33,859 nt of DNA from positions 1 through 33,859 of the IMG/VR virus record IMGVR_UViG_3300027833_000134; one strand, written 5' to 3'. The position numbers were made by a program, and so were the translations under genes. Every line of letters begins with the position of its first letter. Position 1 is the stretch's first letter. The notes beneath the pieces are model-generated. The model was not told the origin of the DNA. It saw only the letters and a program-made list of their open reading frames with translations, and did no database searches. Source of the DNA: a virus. Positions 15,956 through 26,300 of this stretch are shown here, one piece after another.

Positions 15956-17392
15956 ATGGCTGTAACAGGTGTACCGGCTGCTGGATATACTCCAGCACCG
16001 ATGAAACAAACGTTGAGTACTGCTTATTTAGATTTCGCAAACGGAACTAATGACTGGGCACAACAATATTTACCAGATCTTATGGAAAAAGAAGCTGAGG
16101 TTTTTGGAAACAGAACTATCTCAGGATTTCTTTCACAAGTAGGAGCTGAAGAATCTATGAGCGCTGACCAAGTAATTTGGACAGAGCAAGGTAGATTACA
16201 TTTATCTTACAAGGCTGTTGCTTTAACTGCTGCTGGTGCTGTAGGAACATTAACTTTTGACTCTGGATCACAAGATGTTGATGGTAACACTGTAGCTGCT
16301 TTAGCTCACGGTATCCGTCCAGGTGACATGCTTTTGGTATCTGACTCTGACGAAACTGTAAGATGTTACGTTAAGGCTGTTACTACTGCAGGTGCTGTTA
16401 CTATCTTACGTTACGATGGTGCTAACATTGTTAGTGGTAACTTAGCTGCTGGTGATGTTAGTGTACTAGTATATGGATCTGAGTATGCTAAAGGAACTAT
16501 AGGGAGAGAAGGTGCTAACAAGCCACAGTTCAAATCTAGAACTAACAAGCCAATTATCTTGAAAGATAAGTATGAGGTTTCAGGATCTGATGCTTCTCAA
16601 ATTGGTTGGGTTGAAATTTCTGGTGAAGAAGGTCAATCAGGTTACTTATGGTACCTAAAAGCTTCAGGTGATACTAAGGCTAGATTCTCTGATTACTTAG
16701 AAATGGCGATGATGGAGTCAGTTGCTCCAACAACCGCTTTAACTAATACTGCAACAGGCGCTGGTGTTATTGGTGGAACTGAAGGTATGTGGGAAGCTTT
16801 AGAAACTAGAGGTAATATATCTAACGCTTTAGATAATACTGCTACGTTAACTGAGTTTGACGCTATCATCGACGAGCTTGATGCTAATGGTGCTATTGAA
16901 GAGAACATGATGTTCTTAGATAGAAAAACATCTTTAAACATTGATGATATGCTTGCTACTTTATCTGATGGTTCTCAAGGTGGTGTTGCTTACGGTGTAT
17001 TTAACAACGAAGAGGACATGGCATTGAACTTAGGTTTTACTGGTTTCAGAAGAGGTTCTTACGACTTCTACAAGTCTGACTTTAAATACCTTAACGATAA
17101 ATCAACAAGAGGATTAATTAACTCTACTGACTCGACTAATGCGATTCACGGTGTTATGATTCCTGCTGGTGTATCTTCTGTATACGATCAATCATTAGGA
17201 AAGAATCTTAAGAGACCTTTCTTACATGTACGTTACAGAGCTTCTCAGTTAGAAAGCAGAAAGTACAAAACTTGGACTACTGGTTCAGTTGGTGCTACTT
17301 CTTCTGATTTAGATGCTATGGAGATGCATTTCTTATCTGAAAGATGTTTAGTTGTTCAAGGTGCAAATAACTTTGTATTATTGAAAGGATAA
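15956..17392 (+). CDS. Major capsid protein (HK97-fold)
   Basis: This 478-aa protein is the main shell protein. An N-terminal arm (1-45) is followed by NRTISGFLSQVGAEESM and VIWTEQGRLHLSY. Residues about 90-178 are a beta-rich insertion with GIRPGDMLLV and AGDVSVLVYG strands. The HK97-like core resumes with NKPIILKDKYEVSGS and a helical spine-like YLEMAMMESV. The C-terminus ends LSERCLVVQGANNFVLLKG. From memory it resembles shell proteins of marine and crAss-like Bacteroidota phages. Codon use differs from the neighbours: only 2 of 19 Ile codons are ATA, and Arg CGT appears, as expected for very high expression. A strong terminator follows at once. Confidence 0.85.
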   Translation: MAVTGVPAAGYTPAPMKQTLSTAYLDFANGTNDWAQQYLPDLMEKEAEVFGNRTISGFLSQVGAEESMSADQVIWTEQGRLHLSYKAVALTAAGAVGTLTFDSGSQDVDGNTVAALAHGIRPGDMLLVSDSDETVRCYVKAVTTAGAVTILRYDGANIVSGNLAAGDVSVLVYGSEYAKGTIGREGANKPQFKSRTNKPIILKDKYEVSGSDASQIGWVEISGEEGQSGYLWYLKASGDTKARFSDYLEMAMMESVAPTTALTNTATGAGVIGGTEGMWEALETRGNISNALDNTATLTEFDAIIDELDANGAIEENMMFLDRKTSLNIDDMLATLSDGSQGGVAYGVFNNEEDMALNLGFTGFRRGSYDFYKSDFKYLNDKSTRGLINSTDSTNAIHGVMIPAGVSSVYDQSLGKNLKRPFLHVRYRASQLESRKYKTWTTGSVGATSSDLDAMEMHFLSERCLVVQGANNFVLLKG

Positions 17393-17404
17393 GCATTATC
17401 TTTT

Positions 17405-17445
17405 AAAAGAACCGGGGCTTCGGCCTCGGTCCTTTTATTTTTATT
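17405..17445 (+). terminator. Rho-independent terminator after the capsid gene
   Basis: A perfect 8-bp stem pairs 17411-17418 (ACCGGGGC) with 17423-17430 (GCCTCGGT), including one G-T pair, around a TTCG tetraloop. It is extended by AAAAG (17405-17409) pairing with CTTTT (17432-17436) across one mismatch. A T-rich run (TTTTATTTTTATT) follows. It is G+C-rich against an A+T-rich background. It would end transcripts from the capsid gene, or reduce expression beyond it. Confidence 0.88.
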
Positions 17446-17465
17446 AATTTATATTATATTATATT
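17446..17465 (+). promoter_or_regulatory. Period-5 A/T tract before the post-capsid gene
   Basis: Between the terminator and the next ATG lies a tract with repeated TATTA units (ATATTATATTATATT). It may serve as an easily melted promoter element or as an unstructured ribosome entry site. No -33/-7 Bacteroidota promoter pair is evident. Confidence 0.3.
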
Positions 17466-18323
17466 ATGGCAAAAACAAAAAAAGCTTACGCAGGAGATCC
17501 TGGCGATGAGCATGTAGAAAAAGTGGTAGAAACTCCAATTATGGAAGCACCACCGGTTGTAGAACAACCAAAAAGAAGAGAACCAAAAAAAGAAATTATT
17601 AACGATTGGGAAATAAAGGATAGAGTTTATTTGTTAAGAGACGGTTCAACTCCATTAACCTATAGTATTAAAGCTAGTAATCTTTTTTATTTTGACAAAG
17701 AAAAAGGTCACGAAAGAGAGGTTCAGCTTACTGAAAATCAAAATACGCCTTTTGTAGATGAGTTCAAAGGGCAGGTCAGACCTGGTAGAATAATATTTAG
17801 AAACGGAGTTTTACAAATACCTGCCAGCAAGGTAAACTTCCAAAAGTTTATGAGTATATATCACCCTTCTGCTAGCAAGATTTGGTATGAGGTTAAACCA
17901 GCTGTTAAAGCCGCATCACACTTAGATGTTTTAAACGTAGAGTTAGATGCTATGATAGAAGCTAGAAACCTAGACATAGATATGGTTGAAGCAATAATGC
18001 GTGTTCAATTGGGTTCTAAAGTGTCTAAGATGACATCTAAGGAACTTAAACGTGATGTCTTATTATTTGCTAAGGAAAACCCTATTTTGTTCTTAGATTT
18101 ATGTAAAGATGAGAATATACATATAAGAAACGTAGGTATTAAAGCGACTGAGTTAGGTATACTAAAACTATCTGATGACCAAAGAACTTTTACTTATGCG
18201 TCTAATGGTAGGAAATTAATGAATGTTCCTTTTAACGAACATCCATACTCAGCTTTAGCATCTTGGTTTAAAACCGACGAAGGAATGGAGGTTTTAAAAT
18301 ATGTTGAAAAAGAATTGAAGTAA
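17466..18323 (+). CDS. Conserved phage protein after the capsid gene, unknown
   Basis: This 285-aa protein has a disordered, charged Pro/Glu/Lys-rich N-terminus (1-45) followed by DWEIKDRVYLLRDGSTPL. A beta-rich part (to about 115) precedes a helical part containing LDIDMVEAIMRVQLGSKVSKM, and then DDQRTFTYASNGRKLMNVPF with EHPYSALASWFKTDEGM near the end. I recall similar sequences in marine phages, always unassigned. It is bracketed by two UUCG hairpins, so it forms its own transcript unit between capsid and connector genes. A structural or head-completion role is inferred from position. Confidence 0.6.
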   Translation: MAKTKKAYAGDPGDEHVEKVVETPIMEAPPVVEQPKRREPKKEIINDWEIKDRVYLLRDGSTPLTYSIKASNLFYFDKEKGHEREVQLTENQNTPFVDEFKGQVRPGRIIFRNGVLQIPASKVNFQKFMSIYHPSASKIWYEVKPAVKAASHLDVLNVELDAMIEARNLDIDMVEAIMRVQLGSKVSKMTSKELKRDVLLFAKENPILFLDLCKDENIHIRNVGIKATELGILKLSDDQRTFTYASNGRKLMNVPFNEHPYSALASWFKTDEGMEVLKYVEKELK

Positions 18324-18333
18324 ACAATAATAT

Positions 18334-18357
18334 GCGATCACCCTTCGGGGTGATTGC
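18334..18357 (+). terminator. 10-bp TTCG hairpin, probable terminator or mRNA-end stem
   Basis: GCGATCACCC (18334-18343) pairs with GGGTGATTGC (18348-18357) across TTCG, with all ten positions paired including one G-T. It begins 10 bases after the upstream stop. The tail is TATATTTAAAT rather than a clean T run, so termination may be partial and the stem may instead protect the 3' end. Confidence 0.7.
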
Positions 18358-18373
18358 TATATTTAAATGATAA

Positions 18374-18565
18374 ATGTTAAAGTGGAACGAAGAACATCAA
18401 GAGTGGTACGTAAACGGCATTAAACCTTCAGAGGGTCTTGGTGACACTGTGTATAAAATCCTTAAACTTATTGGAATTAAAAAATTAGTAGAAGCAATAC
18501 ACTCCAATTGCGGGTGTGAATCAAGAAGAGAAAAATGGAATAAAATGTTTCCTTATAAACAATAA
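18374..18565 (+). CDS. 63-aa CGC-motif conserved phage protein
   Basis: This is a small basic protein. After EWYVNGIKPSEGLGDTVYKILKLIGIKKLVE (amphipathic helix), it carries C46-G-C48 within CGCESRREKWNKMFPY. From memory, the CGCxxRREKxNKxFPY ending recurs in short proteins of Bacteroidota phages, always of unknown role. Two cysteines are not enough for a metal site in a monomer, so a metal site would need an oligomer. It lies just after the second TTCG hairpin and six bases before the next gene, within the connector cluster. Confidence 0.6.
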   Translation: MLKWNEEHQEWYVNGIKPSEGLGDTVYKILKLIGIKKLVEAIHSNCGCESRREKWNKMFPYKQ

Positions 18566-18571
18566 AAAAAT

Positions 18572-19378
18572 ATGGCTAACAACACAACTATAAGTATAGA
18601 TACAGTTTATCAAAGAGTATTAGCGTTGGCTAATAAAGAGCAGAGAGGATATATAACCCCGCAAGAGTTTAATCTTCTAGCTAATCAAGCTCAATTAGAC
18701 ATATTTGATCAATACTTTTACGACTTAGCTGCTATGACACAGTTAAGCAAAAGAGGAGAAGAACAACAATCACCTGGGGCTAACAACCCTTTGGAACCTG
18801 ACTTTGGAGACACTGTCAATATACTTAGAGAAAAAATAAGTATATATCAAGGTACTGATGTCGCCCTGACATACAGTGCAGCAAACGGGTCATTTTCAAT
18901 GCCTGCATTATCAAACACAATTTATAGAACCGGTAGAATGTATTACTCTGGAACAGGTGGTTCTAGTATACCTTTAAAACGTATAGAATACTATATGTTA
19001 CCTGAATTAAAAGAACTATTTGATGCTAGGACAGCTTCAAGATGGAGCTCTAACGATACTGCAGAATACTACTACACGGAAAACACAGATGGAACTTTTT
19101 CTTTATATAGAGAAAGCAGTGGTCAAACACCATTAACTAGTGGTTTAAAAATAGAGGTTGTAGCAACAACACCTGCTACTGTAAAGTGGGGTTACGTTGT
19201 TGTTAATGAAAAAGCGTTGTATGATGCCAACAACTCTATAGATTTTAATCTACATAGATCAGAAGAGACTGTTTTAGTTATAAAAATACTGGAGCTAGCT
19301 GGTATAACAATTAATAAACCTGGTTTAGTTTCTTTGGCTTCAGCCGAAGAACAACAAAATGATGCACAAAAAAAATAA
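18572..19378 (+). CDS. Head-tail connector/ring candidate
   Basis: This 268-aa protein starts with a helical segment (SIDTVYQRVLALANKEQRGYITPQEF, then NQAQLDIFDQYFYDL), which is what I recognise from structural proteins of Bacteroidota phages. The rest is beta-rich with Tyr-rich strands (RMYYSG, KRIEYYMLPEL, WGYVVV). The C-terminal helix (EETVLVIKILELAGI) ends in an Ala/Glu/Gln tail. Being among the first of the connector genes, it may form a ring below the portal. No signature proves this. Confidence 0.55.
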   Translation: MANNTTISIDTVYQRVLALANKEQRGYITPQEFNLLANQAQLDIFDQYFYDLAAMTQLSKRGEEQQSPGANNPLEPDFGDTVNILREKISIYQGTDVALTYSAANGSFSMPALSNTIYRTGRMYYSGTGGSSIPLKRIEYYMLPELKELFDARTASRWSSNDTAEYYYTENTDGTFSLYRESSGQTPLTSGLKIEVVATTPATVKWGYVVVNEKALYDANNSIDFNLHRSEETVLVIKILELAGITINKPGLVSLASAEEQQNDAQKK

Positions 19379-19382
19379 ATAA

Positions 19383-20354
19383 ATGGCAGATAACCTAATA
19401 ACATTAACACACGAACAATATTACGAAGGTAAAGATGGCACTCAATTATCAGGTGATGATAGACAGTATGGTAACTATCAATTCATTAAAGTTGGTGACG
19501 TTGTAAATGACATACTAGCTAATTACGGTGGAGAGGGAATGATGCTAGCTGGTATTAGATTAAGAAATATTAAGTATCATGCTAATAGAGCTTTACAGGA
19601 ATTAAGCTTTGACACTTTCAGGTCAACTAGATCTGTTGAAATAGAAATACCACCATCTTTAGTGATGGCTTTGCCACACGATTACGTGGGTTATACAAAG
19701 GTTACTTGGAAGGATAATTACGGTATTGAGCATATTTTATACCCTGCTATACTAACTAGTAACCCGAAACCTTACAATCAAGATAGTAACTACTTTTTAG
19801 AGTTTGATAGTAATAACGACACAACACACGCTAGTGATTCTAACACTTGGTTTGATTACCACGGTAACACTCCCAACACTAGTCCTCAAGAGGTTGATAG
19901 CGATCTTATTAGAAACGCTAATGGTCAAATTTTCGGTTCAGAACCAAAGCACATGAATGTTAACGGATCTTTTTATATAGACTATCACAAAGGAAGAGTT
20001 CATTTTAGTAGTAATTGTACGGGAAAAACTGTGACCTTTAAGTATATAAGCGACGGAGTTGCTTATCTTAATGATGGCGTTGAAAACAAAGGCGCATCAC
20101 CAACTGATCCTTGGCAAAATGAGATACATGTAGAAAAAGACTTTATAGTGCACAAGTTTGCCCAAGAAGCTTTAATAAAACACGTGTTGTATGGATGCAT
20201 GCAATCAAAAGAACAAGCAAATCCTAATACAGTTGCAATGTTAAAAAAGGAAAAGTTTGCTGAAACAAGAAAAGCAAAAATAAGATTGTCAGAAATTAAG
20301 ATAGAAGAGATCACTCAGATAATGAGAGGTAAGTCTAAATGGATAAAACACTAA
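19383..20354 (+). CDS. Tail adaptor candidate (P22 gp4 / tail-tubular-like)
   Basis: This 323-aa protein has a helical N-terminus (VGDVVNDILANYG, then GIRLRNIKYHANRALQELSFDTFRS) and a beta core (VEIEIPPSLVMALPHDYVGYTKVTW), the general order seen in phage head-tail adaptors of the gp4 type. A C-terminal helix (VHKFAQEALIKHVLYGCM) follows, with a basic end. It starts 4 bases after the previous gene and ends 8 bases before the giant tail gene. The likely task is to seal the portal and carry the short tail. The assignment is by position and general pattern. Confidence 0.55.
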   Translation: MADNLITLTHEQYYEGKDGTQLSGDDRQYGNYQFIKVGDVVNDILANYGGEGMMLAGIRLRNIKYHANRALQELSFDTFRSTRSVEIEIPPSLVMALPHDYVGYTKVTWKDNYGIEHILYPAILTSNPKPYNQDSNYFLEFDSNNDTTHASDSNTWFDYHGNTPNTSPQEVDSDLIRNANGQIFGSEPKHMNVNGSFYIDYHKGRVHFSSNCTGKTVTFKYISDGVAYLNDGVENKGASPTDPWQNEIHVEKDFIVHKFAQEALIKHVLYGCMQSKEQANPNTVAMLKKEKFAETRKAKIRLSEIKIEEITQIMRGKSKWIKH

Positions 20355-20362
20355 GATAAAAC

Positions 20363-23300
20363 ATGGCAGAATTAAAAAGAGATTTTTCTGGAGCAAAGAT
20401 GAACAAAGATATGGACGAGAGGGTTTTACCCGCTGGTCAATATCGAGATGCGTACAACATACAAGTGTCAACTTCTGATGGTTCTGATGTTGGTGCTTTG
20501 CAGACTTTAATGGGTAACACAGAGGTAACAAATGGTATTGTGCCTGAGGATTATTCTACCTGCGTTGGAGCTATGGTTTTACCTGAAAAAGATTTAATAT
20601 ACTATTTTGTAGCTGGTGGTGGGTTTAAAGGTTACAGGCCAATAATTAGAAAGGATTACATAATAGAGTATGACACTATTACTAAAACCTCTAAGTATGT
20701 ATTCGTAGACATATACAGTACACAAGTACAAGCTTCTCAAGGTATTTCTTTTTCTGGGATTAAGTATTTTATTATATCTGACAACGGCGAAACGTTAAAC
20801 AAAACAGGTATAAGAAAGGGAATGACTATAACTGGTTCTTTTACTAATCCATCTGGTGGTGCTGTCACAAACTTAACCGCGGCTGACAACGTTTTAGTAA
20901 CCGATATAATAAAAACGTCTAACGGTTGGGAAATTCATCATGATTATGGGTGGGCAACTGGTGGTACGTTTATAGGTATTACCGCTAATGAGGTTATAAC
21001 TTTTTCAGCAGAGAAAGTACTTAGATTTAACCCTTTGGAAAAAATAAACTCAATAAACCATTTAGATGGAATGTTATTTTGGACGGATGGTGTTAATGAG
21101 CCTAAAAAAATACATATAGATAGAAGTAAAAAAGGAACTGGTGGTACACATTTAGTAAAAGGTTGGAACAATAGTCTCCCTATCAGCCACGCTAGTAACG
21201 TATCAAACTCACAAGCAACCAACGTAAACTTTGGTTTAAATGCTGATTTTCACACCAGAGTAGTTGTTTCTGACGCGTTTAACTATAGCATGGAGATTGC
21301 TATGGAAAGAAATGGTTATCTGCCAATATGGTCTGAAACCGAACATATAACAGTGGCTAAACAAAACCCTAAGTTTCCTTTAAAATTAGAAATGTTAACT
21401 TCTGATATTAATAGAACACCAGACTCAACTCCTGGCACGCCAAACCCATCGCCAAATTTAACTGGAACGCAAACTAGTATAGCTGTGAAATGGGTTGACT
21501 CTAACGATGATCCATTAGCTGCTGGTGTCACTATAAATGGTTTCAACTTTGCGGATCCAGTTGACTTTAGGGTTGGAGATATTTTAATGTTTACTAACGA
21601 TTTAAGTTTAAACCCATTAACCTGGGATTCTGATGAATCGCAAGTGAAAGTTGTTGTAACTAGCGTTCCCGCTGGAGCTCCTAACAACGGTGGTAGTACT
21701 GGTCCATACAACTTCACTATTTCAGCTGTTGACGCTTTTGTGCCTACCGCACCTGAAATATGGTTGGCTAGATTAGAAGACAAACCTAGTCTTTTCGAAT
21801 ATAAGTTTCCAAGATTTTCTTACAGGTGGAAGTATCAAGATGGAGAGTATTCTACTTTCGCACCTTGGAGTAAAGTAGCTTTTATACCAAACGATTTTGA
21901 TTACGTGGCTAAAAAAGGTTACAACTTAGGTATGACGAACAGGCTAAGAACATTGAGACTAAAAGATTATTTTCATGAGTTTGCTTTGGTTCCAGATGAT
22001 GTTGTTCAAGTTGAACTGTTGTATAAAGAAGAGGGTAAAACAGCTGTATACTCTATAAAAGAAATATCAAGAAAAGATGGCGCTCCCGAGTGGCCTGATA
22101 GAAAATCAAGTAATTACAATAGAGGTTCTTACACTATAACCTCTGAAATGATACACGCAGTACTACCGTCAAATCAAATGCTAAGACCTTGGGATAATGT
22201 CCCGAGATCAGCATTAACTCAAGAGATGACATCTAACAGACTTGTGTATGGTAACTACAAGCAAAATTACGATATAAATAAAGGTTTGGAGCTGGATATC
22301 AACTTTAAAAACGAATGGTTAGTTGAGAACCAATACGGACAAGAGGTTCCAGAGTCTTCCACAAAGACACTAAGAACATATACTGTAGGTTGTGTTTTCG
22401 TAGACGACATGGGTAGAGAATCACCTGTTATAGTGCCAGCAACTGGTAGTAGTATAACTTTAGATAAAAAATGGTCTAGACACAAGAACAGGTTGAGAGC
22501 AACGCTACAATACCCTAGCACACCACCATCTTGGGCTAAGTACATGAAATATTATGTCAAAGAAACATCAAACGAGTACTATAACATGGCTATGGACAGG
22601 TGGTATGATGCTGAAGACGGTAACGTTTGGATATCATTTCCCTCAGCGGAAAGAAATAAAATTGACGAAGAAACATTTTTAATACTTAAACGAGAGCACA
22701 AAGATGATAAAGCTGTCCTAGAAGAAGCTAGATATAAAGTCATAGCTATAGAGCCTGACGCTCCAATGTTTGTTAAGACTAATAAAAAGTCGCACGGCGC
22801 AGCGGTTACTGACATTCAATTAGGATCTACGATGGCAACGGCAACAAATATAATTATAGACGATTCTAGTAGTGGTGCCTGGAACACTGCTTTTGGAAGT
22901 AGTTGGATGGCCGATGTTTATTCTAAAAGTGGACCTGGAGCTATGTTTGCAAGGGTTACAGCAACTAGTGGTACTGATATAGTAGCTTCAAGATGGGTTG
23001 ATATAGTGGCTATAAGAGACCTTGGGTCTGATAAATCAATAAAACTAGGTGAACCTATCGGTGATACTGCTGATGGTAGTAATGTTTTTGGTTCTGGAGC
23101 TAGTATAAGTTACAAGATTGAAATAAGAGAAGATATAGTTAAAGACAAACCAGAGTTTGATGGAAGGTTTTTTGTCAAGATATACAAGGATTTGTTATTG
23201 CAAAAAGCAATAATGAAAGAGCTCGACGCTACAGATAACATGACTATTATTAAGTCTTACCCATTAAGACTTATTATTGGTGATGAAGTGGGAACTTTTC

Positions 23301-26300
23301 CTCACCCTGCGAACCCAACTAATACAACAGCTGGTAGTACACCTCAATACCATAGTTCAAATTACAATTTCACAAACACATGGTCTGGTGGACAAGGTTA
23401 CTTCGATAGTGGTCACAAACAAGGTTACCAAGGTGGATCTGACGAAAGTCAAGATTGGTTTTCAAAAATGCCTACCCACTGTTGGTATATAGATGCCGTT
23501 GCCAGCTTGAACATGGAAAACTGGGGTTCTGGGTCGCATAGATATCACTCTGGTAGAGGTAACGGTTTACACAGTTCTCATAGTGGTGGTAGTGGTGGTA
23601 GTGGAAACGGAGGAATTAAAAACTATAGTAGTTATTCTAAGATATACTTTATGACCAAAGGTTGGGGTACCGACATAACCGGCAAGAGGCATGAGTTTAA
23701 AAAAGACATGACTAAAGTTGGTACTATATTTAGGTTTAGAGATGATCCAAATCAAGTCGCTTATGTAGTTATTGCTTACAGTGGTACGTCTCAAGGTAAA
23801 AATTGGAGAAAAGGAGGTGGAGGAGAATGCAAAAGCAGTTGGGGGTCATGTCCACGTACTGGTTTCAACATTAATGTTGAAAGACTTGATGGTGGTGGAC
23901 CTATAGAGTGGCAAAAGTGGGACCCATTGAGTGCTTATAAACACGATGGAAGAGCTGATGGTTCGCCTATAGATATACTACAGTTAGAAGCTGGTATGGG
24001 TGGAGATGGTAGTAATTCTCTATCTACAGAAACTCCAGCTATATGGGAAACAGAACCTAAAGAAGATATAGGTTTAGATATATATTATGAGGCTTCTGGC
24101 TGCTTACCTCTAAACGTAACGCATGGAGACAATGAATTATTAATACCAGCGTTCTCAACTTTTACTATTAGAGAACCAAGTGGCGCGTGGCACGTAGATG
24201 GCAGTGGTAATAAGATTCATTACAGAGTGATGGCTGTTAATTCAACTGGTAGTGATCATTTCACAAACCTAACTATATCACCAGCTTTTAACGCGCCTGT
24301 TGCTGGGCAAGGTAGATATATACATTTAGAAAGATATGACGGTTCAGCTGTAACAGTTTACATTAGTAAAGCTACAGGTAATTATGCTTCTGGAGATAAT
24401 GTCATACAAATTCAAACTGGAAAATCACCAATAAACGCGGCGACAAATGCAGCTGAACCGTGGAGAGCTCCTCATCACCAGCCGTTATACCTTAGCTACT
24501 CTAACTGTTGGACTTTTGGCAATGGAATAGAATCAGATAGAATTAGAGACGATTTTAACGCGCCTCAACTTACTAATGGTGTTAAAGCTTCTACCGTTCT
24601 GTCTGAGCCTTATGCTGAAGAACATAGAAGTAGCGGTCTGATATGGTCTGGTATATTTAACTCGACTAGTGGTGTTAACAACTTAAACCAGTTTATACAA
24701 GCAGAGCCTATCACTAAAGATCTAAACCCTTCTCATGGTACTATACAAATGCTAGTGGCTAGAAACACAGATACCCTAGCGTTTTGTGAGGATAAAGTTT
24801 TGAGATTATTAACAGACAAAGATGCTCTTTACAATGCTGATGGTAGTTCTAATGTAACCGCTAGTAACTCGGTTATTGGCCAAGCTACTCCAATACAGGG
24901 TGACTACGGGATATCTACAAATCCAGAGTCTTTAGCCGTAACCTCAACAACTATATACTGGGCTGATCAAATGAGAGGACAAGTGTTGTCTCTTACTGGT
25001 GGGACAAGCATAAGAAGTATTTCCGACATAGGTATGAAGGATTACTTCAATGACGAGTTGATAGGCGTTTATAGTTTAGACGGTAGTTATGATGATAAGA
25101 AAAATGAATACAACATATCTATAGGTAAAAAAACAGCCCGTACAGCATACAGAGCTACAAAGACTACGCTTAGTTATAGTGAGCTTAGCAAGGGTTGGAG
25201 TAGTTTTAAATCTTTTGAACCAGAAGCTGGTGTTAGTTTAAACAACGAGTACTATACGTTTAAGGAGGGTAGCATGTGGCAACACCACACTAACGAAACT
25301 GCAAACAATTTTTACGGACAACAGCATTTCTCTACAGTGACGGTTATATATAATGATCAACCGGCTAATGTAAAAAGCTTTAGCACGTTGAATTACGAAG
25401 GGACACAGGCTCAAATATCACAATTCGTAACTGAATCAGTTAGCAACGCTAGCGGTGATTCTTTAAACATAGGTGATTCTGAATACTACAACTTAACAGC
25501 TAAAACAGGTTGGTACACAGAGAGTTTAAAAACAAACCTACAGGACGCTTTGATGTTAGAGTATAAAGATAAGGAAGGTAAGTGGTTTAGTACGGTTAAA
25601 GGTGTTTCTACAACTTTAGACAATCTAGATGAAAGAGAGTTTTCAGTGCAAGGGTTGGGTAATGCTAACGCTAGTACAACCGGTACGCCTTCTTCTGTTC
25701 ACAAGATATACATACAACCTTCACCTTCTAGTCTAATAAACAATGGTGGCACTAACTGGGATAACACGGCTGATTCTTCTAATTTTCTAATAATACTAGG
25801 TACTCAACTTGTTGGTACTAGTGGTACAACTATACCCGCTAATCAGTTTGTAAACTCAACAATAAGTAATGTAGCTTACAACGCTGGTGGTGGTGTTTAT
25901 CAATACTCTGGGTTGAATTTAGATGCTAGCTTAGCATCTGTACCCGGTGGAGTTGCTACTACTACTGGTTCTGGTAACGGAACTATTTACAGGTTTACAA
26001 AGCCTTCACATGGAAGTAGTTGGAATGCTAACGACTTAGTTAAATACGTTGAGTTTTCTAACAACGGAATAGCAGATGACCCTGCAAATACAATTAACGT
26101 GAAGGTTGTTGCTGATACGTTTACTATGCCAGCTAGCGACAAATTTATACTTGTTGACGTTGATTATAGTGGTACCACTGTTTCCCAACCAGGTGTGATC
26201 GATAGAGATGCGTGTGTTAGAGTTACTTACGGTATAGATGAGGGCACTGTTAATACTAGAGCTTCTGTAACAAACAGTAGTGTGCCAAATATAACGTACA

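Noticed and set aside
21316-21783. 155-residue antisense open frame
   Set aside because: It lies wholly within the giant tail gene and has no recognisable domain; long shadows are expected inside a 7.3-kb gene.
23277-23492. 71-residue same-strand frame inside the giant tail gene
   Set aside because: It overlaps a well-supported frame and its translation is low-complexity with no conserved look.
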